From Lichenicoccus sp964246745 (GTDB lineage Bacteria; Pseudomonadota; Alphaproteobacteria; Acetobacterales; Acetobacteraceae), in assembly GCA_964246745.1 (NCBI GenBank), contig CAXTRK010000003.1:62001-126000 (forward strand): a stretch of 64,000 nucleotides of DNA, in the 5' to 3' direction. The position numbers and the translations under genes were made by a program. The notes under the pieces were generated by a model, which was given only the letters and a program-made list of their open reading frames with translations, did not search any database and had not been told where the DNA came from. Positions 50,317 to 58,969 of this stretch are shown piece after piece (the first letter of the stretch is position 1; every line of letters starts with the position of its first letter).

Positions 50317-51087
50317 ATGGAACTCTACGGTGAACGTTTCGCATCGAGGCTGCTGCTGGGCACCGCGCAATACCCGTCGCCTGCCGTGCTGAGCGAGGCG
50401 GTGCGCGCGTCCGGCGCCGAGATCGTCACCGTCTCGCTGCGGCGCGAGGCGGCGGGCGACCGCTCAGGAGAGCGCTTCTGGTCGCTGGTCCGTGATCTTG
50501 GTGTGCGCGTGCTGCCGAATACAGCCGGCTGTCATACCGCGCGCGAGGCGGTGACCACGGCGACGATGGCGCGCGAGGTGTTCGGGACGGACTGGATCAA
50601 GCTTGAGGTGATCGGCGAGAGCGACACGCTGCAGCCTGACGTGTTCGGCCTGGTCGACGCGGCGCGCATCCTGTCGGAAGACGGCTTCAAGGTGCTGCCC
50701 TACACCACGGAGGACCTGGTGGTGGCCGAACGCCTGCTGCGCGCCGGCTGCCAGGTGCTGATGCCGTGGGGCGCGCCGATCGGCTCTGGTCGCGGCCTGA
50801 ACAATCCTTTCGGCTTGCGTGCGCTGCGCGGGCATTTTCCGGAAATTCCTCTGGTGGTGGATGCCGGCATCGGCCTGCCCTCGCATGCGGCGGCGGCGAT
50901 GGAACTCGGCTACGACGCGGTGCTGTTGAACACCGCGGTCGCGCGCGCCGGCGATCCGGTGATGATGGCGCGCGGCATGGCGCTGGCGATCGAGGCGGGA
51001 CGCTCCGCCTTTCTCGCCGATCCAATGGAAAGCCGTGACATGGCGCAGCCCTCCACACCGGTCTTTGGTCAGGCGCTGCTCGTCTAG
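50317..51087 (+). CDS. thiG: Thiazole synthase
   Basis: ThiG condenses deoxyxylulose-5-phosphate, the glycine imine and ThiS sulfur into the thiazole phosphate. It is a 256-residue TIM barrel. Characteristic segments are LLLGTAQYPS, the substrate-binding Lys in DWIKLEVIGE, and MPWGAPIGSGRGLNNP with VDAGIGLPSHAAAAMELG. The ATG at 50317 follows thiS by 4 bp with AGG nearby. Confidence 0.95.
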   Translation: MELYGERFASRLLLGTAQYPSPAVLSEAVRASGAEIVTVSLRREAAGDRSGERFWSLVRDLGVRVLPNTAGCHTAREAVTTATMAREVFGTDWIKLEVIGESDTLQPDVFGLVDAARILSEDGFKVLPYTTEDLVVAERLLRAGCQVLMPWGAPIGSGRGLNNPFGLRALRGHFPEIPLVVDAGIGLPSHAAAAMELGYDAVLLNTAVARAGDPVMMARGMALAIEAGRSAFLADPMESRDMAQPSTPVFGQALLV

Positions 51088-51695
51088 TGTTCGCCTCGCG
51101 GGTCTATCCGATCGTCGACAGCGCCGAATGGGTGGCGCGGCTGGCGGCGAGCGGAGCGAGGCTGATCCAGTTGCGCGTCAAGTCGGGCGACCAGTCGCAC
51201 CTCAGCGCGCAAATCCGCGCGGCGCATGCGCGCTGCGCGGCAGCGGGCGCGATGCTGGTGGTGAACGATCATTGGCGTCTGGCGATCGCCGAAGGCGTGG
51301 GCGCGATCCATCTCGGCCAGGAGGATCTGGCCGAAGCCGATCGCCAAGCGATTGGACGTGCGGGTGCGCTGCTCGGCATCAGCACCCATTCCGAGGCGGA
51401 ACTCGCGCATGCCTTGGCCGCGGCGCCCGACTACGTGGCCCTCGGCCCAATCTATCCGACAACGCTCAAGCAGATGCCCTGGGCGCCGCAAGGACTGGCA
51501 CGCATCGCCGAGTGGAGGCGGCGTCTCGGCCGCGTGCCGCTGGTCGCCATCGGCGGCATCACGCTGGACCGCGCCCGAGGCTGCATTGCGGCCGGTGCGG
51601 ACTGCGCCGCGGTGGTCTCCGACATTCTGTCCGCGCCGTCGCCCGAAGATCGTCTGCGGGCCTGGATCAGCCGCCTGGACGGATCGGCGAGCTAG
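51087..51695 (+). CDS. thiE: Thiamine-phosphate synthase
   Basis: ThiE joins the thiazole and pyrimidine moieties to give thiamine phosphate. The 202-residue protein is a TIM barrel with VYPIVDS at the start, IQLRVKSGDQSHL, VNDHWRLA, GAIHLGQEDL, ALGPIYPTTLKQ and AIGGITLDRA. It starts with GTG sharing one base with the thiG stop (TAGTG). The thiazole phosphate site Thr-Thr in PTTLKQ departs slightly from the common PTxTK but the fold motifs are all present. Confidence 0.9.
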   Translation: MFASRVYPIVDSAEWVARLAASGARLIQLRVKSGDQSHLSAQIRAAHARCAAAGAMLVVNDHWRLAIAEGVGAIHLGQEDLAEADRQAIGRAGALLGISTHSEAELAHALAAAPDYVALGPIYPTTLKQMPWAPQGLARIAEWRRRLGRVPLVAIGGITLDRARGCIAAGADCAAVVSDILSAPSPEDRLRAWISRLDGSAS

Positions 51696-51706
51696 TTGTT
51701 ATGCCG

Positions 51707-52813
51707 CTAGTGCCGGGCGGCGTCGCGGATCAGTTCTCCAAGCGCCATCGCCGCGGTCAGGCCGGGGCTTTCGATGCCGAATAGATTGACCAGCCCGCGA
51801 ATGCCGTGGCTGTGCCGGTCCTGCACCATAAAATCCTGCGGCGGTCCGTCTGGAGGCGCGATCTTTGGCCTGATCCCCGCGTAGCCAGGCAGCAGCGCGC
51901 CATCCTTCAGGGCCGGCCAGTAGCGGCGCACCGCTTCGTAGAAGCGCGCCGCGCGACGTGGGTTGACGGCGTAATCCAAGGTGTCGATCCATTCGACGTC
52001 GGGCCCGAAACGGGCTTGGCCGCCGAGATCGAGGGTGAGGTGGACGCCGAGGCCGCCCGGAACCGGTACGGGATAGATCAGGCGGGAGAAGGGCGCGGGC
52101 CCGGTCAGGGTGAAATAGGAGCCTTTGGCGTAATAGGGCCGCGGTATGCTGCCGGCCGGCATCCCCTTGATCCTGCCTGCGAGGAGAGGCGCCGACAGCC
52201 CCGCGGCGTTGATCAGCGAGCGGCAACGCAGGAGCATCGGGTCGCTGCCGCCTGTCTCGACGACGATGCCGCCGTCATCGCAGGCGCGTCCCGACTCGAC
52301 CGGGCAGTTGAAGACGAACACCGAACCAAGCGCTTCCGCCTCCGCCTGCATGGCAAGCATGTAGCCGTGACTGTCAATGATGCCGGTGTGCGGCGAGAGC
52401 AGTGCGCCGGCGCAAGCCAGATTCGGCTCAAGCGCGCATGCCTCCCCGGCATCAAGCAGACGCAGTCCTTCAACACCGTTGCTTTCGCCGCGCGCCTTGA
52501 TCTCCAGCAGACGCGTTCTCTCCGCCTCGTCGGCCGCGACAATCAGCTTGCCGCACTGCTTGTGCGGCACGCCACGCTCCGCGCAGAAGGCGTAGAGCAG
52601 TCTGCGCCCTCTGACGCAGAGTTGAGCCATGAGGCTGGCCTTCGGATAGTATATCCCAGCGTGGATGACTTCGCTGTTCCGCGAGGAGGTGCCTGTGCCG
52701 ATGCCATCCGCCGCGTCGACAATGATGACCTCGCGTCCTTCGGCGGCCAGCGCGCGTGCCGCCGCGATGCCGACGACGCCGGCGCCGACGACGAGGCAAT
52801 CGACATCCTCCAT
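51707..52813 (-). CDS. FAD-dependent oxidoreductase, L-2-hydroxyglutarate oxidase (LhgO)-like
   Basis: This is a DAO-family flavoprotein of 368 residues. The N-terminal FAD motif is CLVVGAGVVGIAAARALA, followed by the LhgO-type SSRNSEVIHAGIYYP. Later segments AKGSYFTLTG and VPVPGGLGVHLTLDLGG also match L-2-hydroxyglutarate dehydrogenase/oxidase, which returns the metabolite to 2-oxoglutarate and feeds electrons to quinone. The start at 52813 gives the FAD motif near the N-terminus. It converges on thiE with 11 bp between stops. Confidence 0.8.
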   Translation of the reverse strand: MEDVDCLVVGAGVVGIAAARALAAEGREVIIVDAADGIGTGTSSRNSEVIHAGIYYPKASLMAQLCVRGRRLLYAFCAERGVPHKQCGKLIVAADEAERTRLLEIKARGESNGVEGLRLLDAGEACALEPNLACAGALLSPHTGIIDSHGYMLAMQAEAEALGSVFVFNCPVESGRACDDGGIVVETGGSDPMLLRCRSLINAAGLSAPLLAGRIKGMPAGSIPRPYYAKGSYFTLTGPAPFSRLIYPVPVPGGLGVHLTLDLGGQARFGPDVEWIDTLDYAVNPRRAARFYEAVRRYWPALKDGALLPGYAGIRPKIAPPDGPPQDFMVQDRHSHGIRGLVNLFGIESPGLTAAMALGELIRDAARH

Positions 52814-53210
52814 GATCAGCCGATGCCGTCCATCACATCGTGACTTCGAAGACACGGCGGCCGGGGAAAGTGGCGCGTCGGTATGGTTGTGCTTTCGGTT
52901 GGCATGCTCGTGTCTTAGTCCGTGGGCCCCGCCGCCGCCGCAGACTGGTTACAGACCACGCTCGAGTGCATGTCTGCCACCCGCAAGCGTGGCAACCCTC
53001 GCCTGATTTAGATATTTACTTTAGGCCGGTTTAGTGAGAGTATAAGTGCCGCTGGAGGCTGGGCTCAATTATGAGCGAGATTAGATGAAGGTTCCAGTAA
53101 AGTCTTGTTGCAATCTGCTTCCGACTTCCGGAGTGATCATTCCAGGCCGTTTCACACCGAGAGTTAGTCTTCATCCATCTCTCTCGTCACTATCGTGACA
53201 GGAAGTCCTC
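52814..53210. other. Intergenic region upstream of the polysaccharide cluster
   Basis: This 397-bp gap between two divergent genes contains no credible ORF. It becomes AT-rich after about 53005. A perfect GTCAC/GTGAC hairpin (53186-53199, TATC loop) lies directly before the AGGAAG ribosome binding site of the glycosyltransferase gene. Confidence 0.4.
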
Positions 53211-54257
53211 ATGCACGCAACGGAACATACATCGATTACGCCCATTCCGCTTGTCTCAATTGCTATACCCGTCTTCAATGGCGAGGCGTATGTTGGAGAA
53301 GCGATCCAGTCCATCCTGAATCAGACGTTTTCCGACTTCGAGCTGATCATTTGCGATAACTGCTCCACGGATAGCACTCAGGAGATCTGTGAGGCTTTTC
53401 TCGCACGGGACTCGCGTATTCGTTATTTCCGTCATGCCCGCAATCTCGGCGCGGGCCCAAATTATGACTACTGCTTCCATCTTGCCCGAGGCAAGTATTT
53501 CAAGTGGGCGGCGCACGACGACATGCTCGCTCCTCGGTTTCTGGAACTGGCAGTCAAGGCGTTTGAAGCGCGTCCGGACGCGGTTCTGTGCACCGTCGGA
53601 ATACGCGAGATTGGCTCAAACGGAGAGACCTATCGCGAGTTTTCAAACGTCTTCGACGACGCTGACGCCGAGACTCCGGCGCCCCGGTTCGGCGCGTTGA
53701 TTCATACCAGGCATCAATGCGAGGATTTTTTCGGCCTGTATCGTCGTGAGGCGCTGGTCGGCTCTGGGCTGCACGATACCTATACCGGCTCGGACCGCGT
53801 TCTGCTCGCGGAAATGGCGCTGCGTGGTCCGTGGGTCAGTACTCCCGAGCCCCTGTTCCTGCACCGCGAACACGACATGCGCTACACGCGCGCCGTGTTG
53901 CTGACTGACCCGAACAAGGCCACCCTTTGGCAAGATACGAGTGGTCGCGCAAAGCCGCGCAACACGATGTTTCATCTGGGCATCTATCGCCGCTACTGGG
54001 CTCTGGTCCGAAAGACCGTGCCGTCGCGCAGGCAGCGGATCGCCTGCTACGTGGAGCTTGCGCGCTGGTGGTCCACCGATGGGCATTGTGGCGACGTGAT
54101 GCGTGACGCGCTCAAAACCTTCAGCCCGAGATTGTTTGCCAGGTTGCGGGCGCTGAAGCACACAAGCTGGGGTGTGAACCAGAAGCTTCGGCCGGGAAGC
54201 CTGCCGTCACTTTCGGGCTATCAGCCCGGCCATTCGGGAAACAAGGTCTCTCGGTGA
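53211..54257 (+). CDS. Glycosyltransferase family 2
   Basis: This is a 348-residue GT-A fold glycosyltransferase. The nucleotide-sugar site is seen in VSIAIPVFNGEAYVGEAIQSILNQTF, DNCSTDSTQEI and the catalytic acidic cluster in KWAAHDDMLAP. No membrane helix is evident, so it acts at the cytoplasmic face in glycan assembly. AGGAAG precedes the ATG. Its 3' end overlaps the converging flippase gene by 51 bp. Donor and acceptor cannot be read from sequence. Confidence 0.88.
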   Translation: MHATEHTSITPIPLVSIAIPVFNGEAYVGEAIQSILNQTFSDFELIICDNCSTDSTQEICEAFLARDSRIRYFRHARNLGAGPNYDYCFHLARGKYFKWAAHDDMLAPRFLELAVKAFEARPDAVLCTVGIREIGSNGETYREFSNVFDDADAETPAPRFGALIHTRHQCEDFFGLYRREALVGSGLHDTYTGSDRVLLAEMALRGPWVSTPEPLFLHREHDMRYTRAVLLTDPNKATLWQDTSGRAKPRNTMFHLGIYRRYWALVRKTVPSRRQRIACYVELARWWSTDGHCGDVMRDALKTFSPRLFARLRALKHTSWGVNQKLRPGSLPSLSGYQPGHSGNKVSR

Positions 54258-55670
54258 CAGGAGTATAAGCAGGAGCGAGTACGAGATCAGGCCCACAACG
54301 ATCTTCAGGATCAGCACGACGAGCATCCCTCTGACTGGGAGCAGCCATCCCGCCATCAGCACAGAGGCGGCCATGCCAAGGGCGGCAGCGGCTGGAATGA
54401 GGGCAGCCCTCCGAACTAGGTTGGCGACGCCAGGAATTTGCGATCTTACGAACACACAGACCAACGGCGCCGACAGCGTCGTGACAACAAGATTGGCCAG
54501 CGCGATTGCGGTGACACCGCCAACTGCCGCGGCTGGCAGGCTGGTCAACAAGCGGGCGATCATGATGACAATGCTATATCGCACAGGGATGTCGGGCCGT
54601 CCGCGTGCGTTGACCGCCGCGGTCAAGAGGTAGTTCGACGAATGCGCGATTCCGGACAGAGAGACGATCGCCAACAGGGGTGCGGCCGACGCCCATCGGC
54701 GGTCGAGAAGGGTGCCGACGATTTCGCGGCTGGTCACGGCCAGGCCGACAAAGATCGGCAAGGCAACGATGGCGACGCCGTTGAGGAAGTCGAACAGCCG
54801 CTCACGGAATGCCTGCGTATCATTCTGTCGCGCGGAGAGGGTCGGGAACGCAACACGGCCGACGACGCCGGAAAAGCCGTTGATCATCGCGCTGCTGATG
54901 CGTTCGGCGAGCGAGTAGATGCCGACGGCTGCGGGACCAAGAAACACACCTGCGGAAAACCGGTCGATCTGCATGACAATGAAGCCAAGCAACTGGTTTC
55001 CGACACGATGCCGCCCGAAACCGATGATCCTGGACGCGGTGCTGCCGCTGACACGCAGACCCGGCCACACACCGCTGACCGGCATCACCAGGGCCGCCTC
55101 AAGAATGCGCGCCACCAGATAATAGCCGACCAGGCTGTAAGAGCCGAAATCGCGCGTAGCCAGCACGACCGCGACGGCAAAGCCGGTGAGCTGCGAGACC
55201 ACGGTGCGGATCGCCAGCGTCCTGAACTGCAGGTCACGTTGCAGCAATCCATGGTACGCCGCTGTAATTCCAACGAAGGGAAGGCAGATTGCCAGCAAGG
55301 GCAACACGTGTCGCAACGACGGCGCCGAGAACAGGGCGGCCAGCGGCCAGGCGCCTGCCACCAGCACGAGTCCCGCGGCGGCGCCCAGGGCAAGCAGCAG
55401 CCAGAATGTGGTGTCGAAGTCCTCCGCTCCGAGCGTTTCACGCTGGATCAAGGCATCGGACAAGCCGTCAAGAAGCAAAGTCATCATCAAGGTCATGGCG
55501 AGCAGCGCCATGGTCATGACGCCGACCGCCGCCGGTCCGATGATGTTGCCCACGACGATAAAGACCAGCAGAGCGACGATCTGCTGCGTCCAGTAATCGA
55601 TCGCCGACCAGCCTGCGCTGCCCAGCGTCCCGGGGCGCTTTATCCTGCGCTCATGCACGTTGGAAGTCAT
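54207..55670 (-). CDS. Polysaccharide flippase, Wzx/MOP family
   Basis: This is an integral membrane protein of 487 residues with about 12-14 helices, of the polysaccharide transporter (PST/MOP) type. It resembles WzxC-like exporters: SAIDYWTQQIVALLVFIVVGNIIGP near the start, DGLSDALIQRE and a central FGRHRVGNQLLGFIVMQIDRF segment. It would flip lipid-linked oligosaccharide repeat units to the periplasm. The ATG at 55670 gives a basic cytoplasmic N-terminus. It is divergent from the cytidylyltransferase gene across 190 bp. Confidence 0.87.
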   Translation of the reverse strand: MTSNVHERRIKRPGTLGSAGWSAIDYWTQQIVALLVFIVVGNIIGPAAVGVMTMALLAMTLMMTLLLDGLSDALIQRETLGAEDFDTTFWLLLALGAAAGLVLVAGAWPLAALFSAPSLRHVLPLLAICLPFVGITAAYHGLLQRDLQFRTLAIRTVVSQLTGFAVAVVLATRDFGSYSLVGYYLVARILEAALVMPVSGVWPGLRVSGSTASRIIGFGRHRVGNQLLGFIVMQIDRFSAGVFLGPAAVGIYSLAERISSAMINGFSGVVGRVAFPTLSARQNDTQAFRERLFDFLNGVAIVALPIFVGLAVTSREIVGTLLDRRWASAAPLLAIVSLSGIAHSSNYLLTAAVNARGRPDIPVRYSIVIMIARLLTSLPAAAVGGVTAIALANLVVTTLSAPLVCVFVRSQIPGVANLVRRAALIPAAAALGMAASVLMAGWLLPVRGMLVVLILKIVVGLISYSLLLILLSPRDLVSRMAGLIARK

Positions 55671-55860
55671 CCTTGGGGGAAGTCATCCCGGGGGAAGGCA
55701 TCCTGGAGAATGTGGCGGGTTCGGAGCGATTGCACGATGTGTTAACCTTTCTTTCCGTATATAAGCCGAAACGAAGCGCCACGTCGCGCCTAATTCGTCA
55801 TGCATCCGGTTCACGGCTTTCTTAGCACTGCTTGTCTCAGAGAGGATAGTTGGAGAGATC

Positions 55861-56637
55861 ATGAAAGTAGCCATTCTGGCCGGCGGCAAAGGCACCCGGA
55901 TCGTCGAGGAGACGGAGATCAGGCCGAAGCCGATGGTGGAGATCGGCGGCATGCCGATCATCTGGCATATCATGCGGCACTATGCGCATTACGGGCACAA
56001 CGAGTTTGTCATCGCGCTCGGCTACAAGGGCCAGTACATCAAGGATTACATCCTCAAATACAGCTCTCTGCATTCCGACCTCGAAGTGCATCTGCGCAGC
56101 GGCGAAATCACGCGCCGCAACGGCTTGGCGCCGGACTGGCACGTCAATCTGGTCGATACCGGCATGGAGACCCAGACCGGCGGCCGCATCAGGCGTCTTT
56201 CGCCGATGATCGGCAGGGAGACCTTTATGCTCACCTGGGGCGACGGTGTCTCCGATGTCGACCTTGACAAGCTGCTCGCTTTCCACCGGGCGCATGGTAA
56301 GCTTGCGACCATCACCGCGGTGCGGCCGCCAGCGCGCTACGGCCATCTCGATTTCGACGGTGACCGGGTTTGCGAGTTCAACGAGAAGCCGATGGCGGCG
56401 GAAGGCTGGATCAACGGCGCGTTTTTTGTCCTTGAGCCGCAGGTATTCGACTATATCGATGACGACACAACGGCGTGGGAGCGGGAACCATTGCAGCGCT
56501 TGGCCAGGGATAACCAGTTGATGGCCTACAAGCACGACTCCTTCTGGCAATGCATGGACACGTTGCGCGATAAATATCTGCTCGAGGCGCTGTGGCAATC
56601 GGGCAATCCCCCTTGGAAGACCTGGACAGACGCATGA
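55861..56637 (+). CDS. rfbF: Glucose-1-phosphate cytidylyltransferase
   Basis: RfbF makes CDP-glucose from CTP and glucose-1-phosphate, the precursor of CDP-linked dideoxy and branched sugars. The 258-residue protein starts MKVAILAGGKGTRIVEET and has RPKPMVEIGGMPIIWHIM, YKGQYIKDY, TWGDGVSDVDL and FWQCMDTLRDK, all typical of this enzyme. It opens the plus-strand biosynthetic run and overlaps the next gene by 4 bp. A CDP-glucose 4,6-dehydratase (rfbG) is not visible in the window. Confidence 0.92.
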   Translation: MKVAILAGGKGTRIVEETEIRPKPMVEIGGMPIIWHIMRHYAHYGHNEFVIALGYKGQYIKDYILKYSSLHSDLEVHLRSGEITRRNGLAPDWHVNLVDTGMETQTGGRIRRLSPMIGRETFMLTWGDGVSDVDLDKLLAFHRAHGKLATITAVRPPARYGHLDFDGDRVCEFNEKPMAAEGWINGAFFVLEPQVFDYIDDDTTAWEREPLQRLARDNQLMAYKHDSFWQCMDTLRDKYLLEALWQSGNPPWKTWTDA

Positions 56638-57719
56638 TCGGGCAGCCAATGAAAGTTCTTGTCACCGGCCATCGTGGCTATATCGGTTGCGCACTGGTCC
56701 CTTTGCTCCAGCAGGCCGGCCACGAGGTCGTCGGGCTCGACAGCGATCTCTATCAGCGTTGCACGTTCTCCGGCGACATGGCGGAGATCCCATCGGTCAA
56801 TCGCGATATCCGCGACGTGAGCGCCGCCGATCTTGAAGGCGGCTACGACGCCGTGCTGCATCTCGCCGGGCTCTCCAATGACCCGCTGGGCAATCTCGAT
56901 CCCGAGCTGACGCTGGCGATCAATCACGAGGCGACCATCAGGCTGGCGCGGCTTGCGCGCGACGCCGGTATCGAGCGCTTCGTGTTTTCGTCCTCCTGCA
57001 GTCTGTATGGCTCCGCGGGAGATGATTTCGTCGATGAGACCGCCTCTGGCAGCCCGGTCACGCCTTATGGCGCCGCCAAGATCAAATCCGAGCATGCCCT
57101 CGCGGAACTGGCCACCGACAGTTTCAGTCCGACCTTCCTGCGCAACGCCACCGCCTACGGCTTCTCACAGCGCGTGCGCTTTGATCTGGTGGTCAACAAC
57201 CTGACCGCCTGGGCGCTGACCACAGGGCGCGTTCTGATGAAGAGCGACGGCACGCCATGGCGTCCGATCGTGCATATCGAGGACATCTCCCGCGCCTTCG
57301 TCGCGGTCATGGAGGCGCCGCGCGAGATCGTGCATTTGCAGGCCTTCAATGTAGGTCGCAATGACGAGAACTACCGTATCAGCGAGATCGCCGAGATGGT
57401 CGCCGAGCTGGTTCCAGGTTGTCGCATCGATTTCGAGCCGGGTGCCGGACCTGACGCGCGTTGCTACCGTGTCGACTGCGGCAAGATCGCCCGCATGGTG
57501 CCGGCTTTCAAGCCGGTCTGGACAGCACGTCAGGGCATCGAGCAACTGCGGGACGCCTACATGGCAGCCGGGCTCAGGCAGGAATGGTTCGAGGGACCTC
57601 GGTTCAGCCGTATCGCGCACCTTCGCTCACTGCTCGCGGAACATGCGCTCGACACCAGCCTGCGTTGGACGCCCGCGCGCCAGCCAGCTTCAGTCGCGAA
57701 TAAGGCGCTCATTGCATGA
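56634..57719 (+). CDS. NAD-dependent epimerase/dehydratase (extended SDR)
   Basis: This is an extended short-chain dehydrogenase of about 361 residues acting on a nucleotide sugar. The Rossmann motif is TGHRGYIG, the catalytic Ser lies in FSSSCSLYG and the active site is YGAAK (TPYGAAKIKSE). RNATAYGFSQRVRFDLVVNNL and GTPWRPIVHIEDI are typical of WcaG-like enzymes. It could be the epimerase, dehydratase or reductase acting after CDP-glucose formation. The Met at 56649 is an alternative start. It overlaps both neighbours by 4 bp. Confidence 0.85.
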   Translation: MIGQPMKVLVTGHRGYIGCALVPLLQQAGHEVVGLDSDLYQRCTFSGDMAEIPSVNRDIRDVSAADLEGGYDAVLHLAGLSNDPLGNLDPELTLAINHEATIRLARLARDAGIERFVFSSSCSLYGSAGDDFVDETASGSPVTPYGAAKIKSEHALAELATDSFSPTFLRNATAYGFSQRVRFDLVVNNLTAWALTTGRVLMKSDGTPWRPIVHIEDISRAFVAVMEAPREIVHLQAFNVGRNDENYRISEIAEMVAELVPGCRIDFEPGAGPDARCYRVDCGKIARMVPAFKPVWTARQGIEQLRDAYMAAGLRQEWFEGPRFSRIAHLRSLLAEHALDTSLRWTPARQPASVANKALIA

Positions 57720-58948
57720 TCACCCTGATCAAAGCCTGTCTGTCATGCGGAAGCGAAGACTTGCGGGAAATCATGTCCTTCGGCGAGACCGCTCTCGCCG
57801 ATCGGCTGATGACGCAGGCTCAGCTCTCCGAGCCTGAACCGGTCGCACCTCTCGACCTAATGCTTTGCCCGCATTGTTCACTGGTGCAGATCCATCATAC
57901 GGTCGATCCTACGGTATTGTTTTGCAACAACTATCCTTACTACTCCTCCGTATCGCCAATGCTGATGCGGCATTTCCGCGCCAGTGCCGAGGAGATCATC
58001 GAGATGCGGCGGCTGGGAGCCGACAGCCTCGTGGTTGAGGCCGCCAGCAATGATGGCTACATGCTCAAGCCGTTTCACGAAGCGGGAATCCAGGTGTTGG
58101 GGATTGACCCGGCCGACGGTCCGGCGGCGGCCGCGGTCAAGGCTGGCATCCGCACGCTCAACACCTTTTTTGGCCTCGACCTCGCAAGCCATCTCGCGCA
58201 GTCCGAGGGGATTGCGGCGGATGTATTTCTGGCCAACAACGTGCTTGCCCACGTCCCGGACCTCAACAATTTTGTCAAAGGCATCCATGCGCTGCTGAAG
58301 CCTGACGGCATCGCCGTGCTGGAATGCCCCTATCTGATGGACCTGCTCGAACACACTGAGTTCGACACGATCTATCATCAGCATCTCTGCTATTTCTCGG
58401 TGACGGCGCTTGATGGACTGTTCCGCCGAAACGGGCTGTTCCTGAACGATGTCAGGCGTCTCGCGATCCATGGCGGATCGCTGCGGCTGTTTGTCGGCCG
58501 GAATGAACAGCCGACGCCCGCGGTGCGGGATATGTTGGCGGCGGAACAGGCGTTCGGAGTGACGAGCCTTCAGGCCTACGAAGACTTTGCAGATGCCGTT
58601 CGCGTGTTAAAGCAGCGGCTGACCGCTTTGCTGGCGGACATCAAGGCTTCTGGTAAGCGGATTGTCGGCTACGGCGCGGCGGCAAAAGCCAATACCTTGA
58701 TGGGCTATTGCGGGATCGGGCCGGAGCAGCTCGATTATCTGGTCGACCTCAATCCGAACAAGCAGGGCCGACTCTACAGCGGAAATCACCTGCCGATCTA
58801 TCCCCCCGCCAAGATGGCGGAAGATCCTCCCGATTATCTGCTGATCCTGGCTTGGAACTTCGCCAGCGAGATCATGCAGCAGCAATCCGCGTTCCGGGAA
58901 GCGGGCGGGAAGTTCATTGTCCCGGTGCCAGAGCCTGTCATTCTCTAG
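57716..58948 (+). CDS. Three-domain sugar methyltransferase
   Basis: This SAM-dependent methyltransferase (410 residues) has the architecture of deoxysugar C-methyltransferases such as TylC3. An N-terminal zinc-binding part has CLSCGS and CPHCSLVQ. A central SAM domain (VVEAASNDGYMLKPF, LANNVLAHVPDLNNF) and a C-terminal putative nucleotide-sugar domain (VGYGAAAKANTLMGYC, LVDLNPNKQGRLYSG) follow. C-methylation of a keto-deoxysugar is the family activity. It overlaps the epimerase gene by 4 bp. Confidence 0.87.
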   Translation: MITLIKACLSCGSEDLREIMSFGETALADRLMTQAQLSEPEPVAPLDLMLCPHCSLVQIHHTVDPTVLFCNNYPYYSSVSPMLMRHFRASAEEIIEMRRLGADSLVVEAASNDGYMLKPFHEAGIQVLGIDPADGPAAAAVKAGIRTLNTFFGLDLASHLAQSEGIAADVFLANNVLAHVPDLNNFVKGIHALLKPDGIAVLECPYLMDLLEHTEFDTIYHQHLCYFSVTALDGLFRRNGLFLNDVRRLAIHGGSLRLFVGRNEQPTPAVRDMLAAEQAFGVTSLQAYEDFADAVRVLKQRLTALLADIKASGKRIVGYGAAAKANTLMGYCGIGPEQLDYLVDLNPNKQGRLYSGNHLPIYPPAKMAEDPPDYLLILAWNFASEIMQQQSAFREAGGKFIVPVPEPVIL

Positions 58949-58969
58949 AATAGGTGCGATACGTCACTC

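Noticed and set aside
52840..53034. A small ORF in the gap before the glycosyltransferase gene.
   Set aside because: Arg-rich shadow-like composition, no ribosome binding site and no recognisable family.
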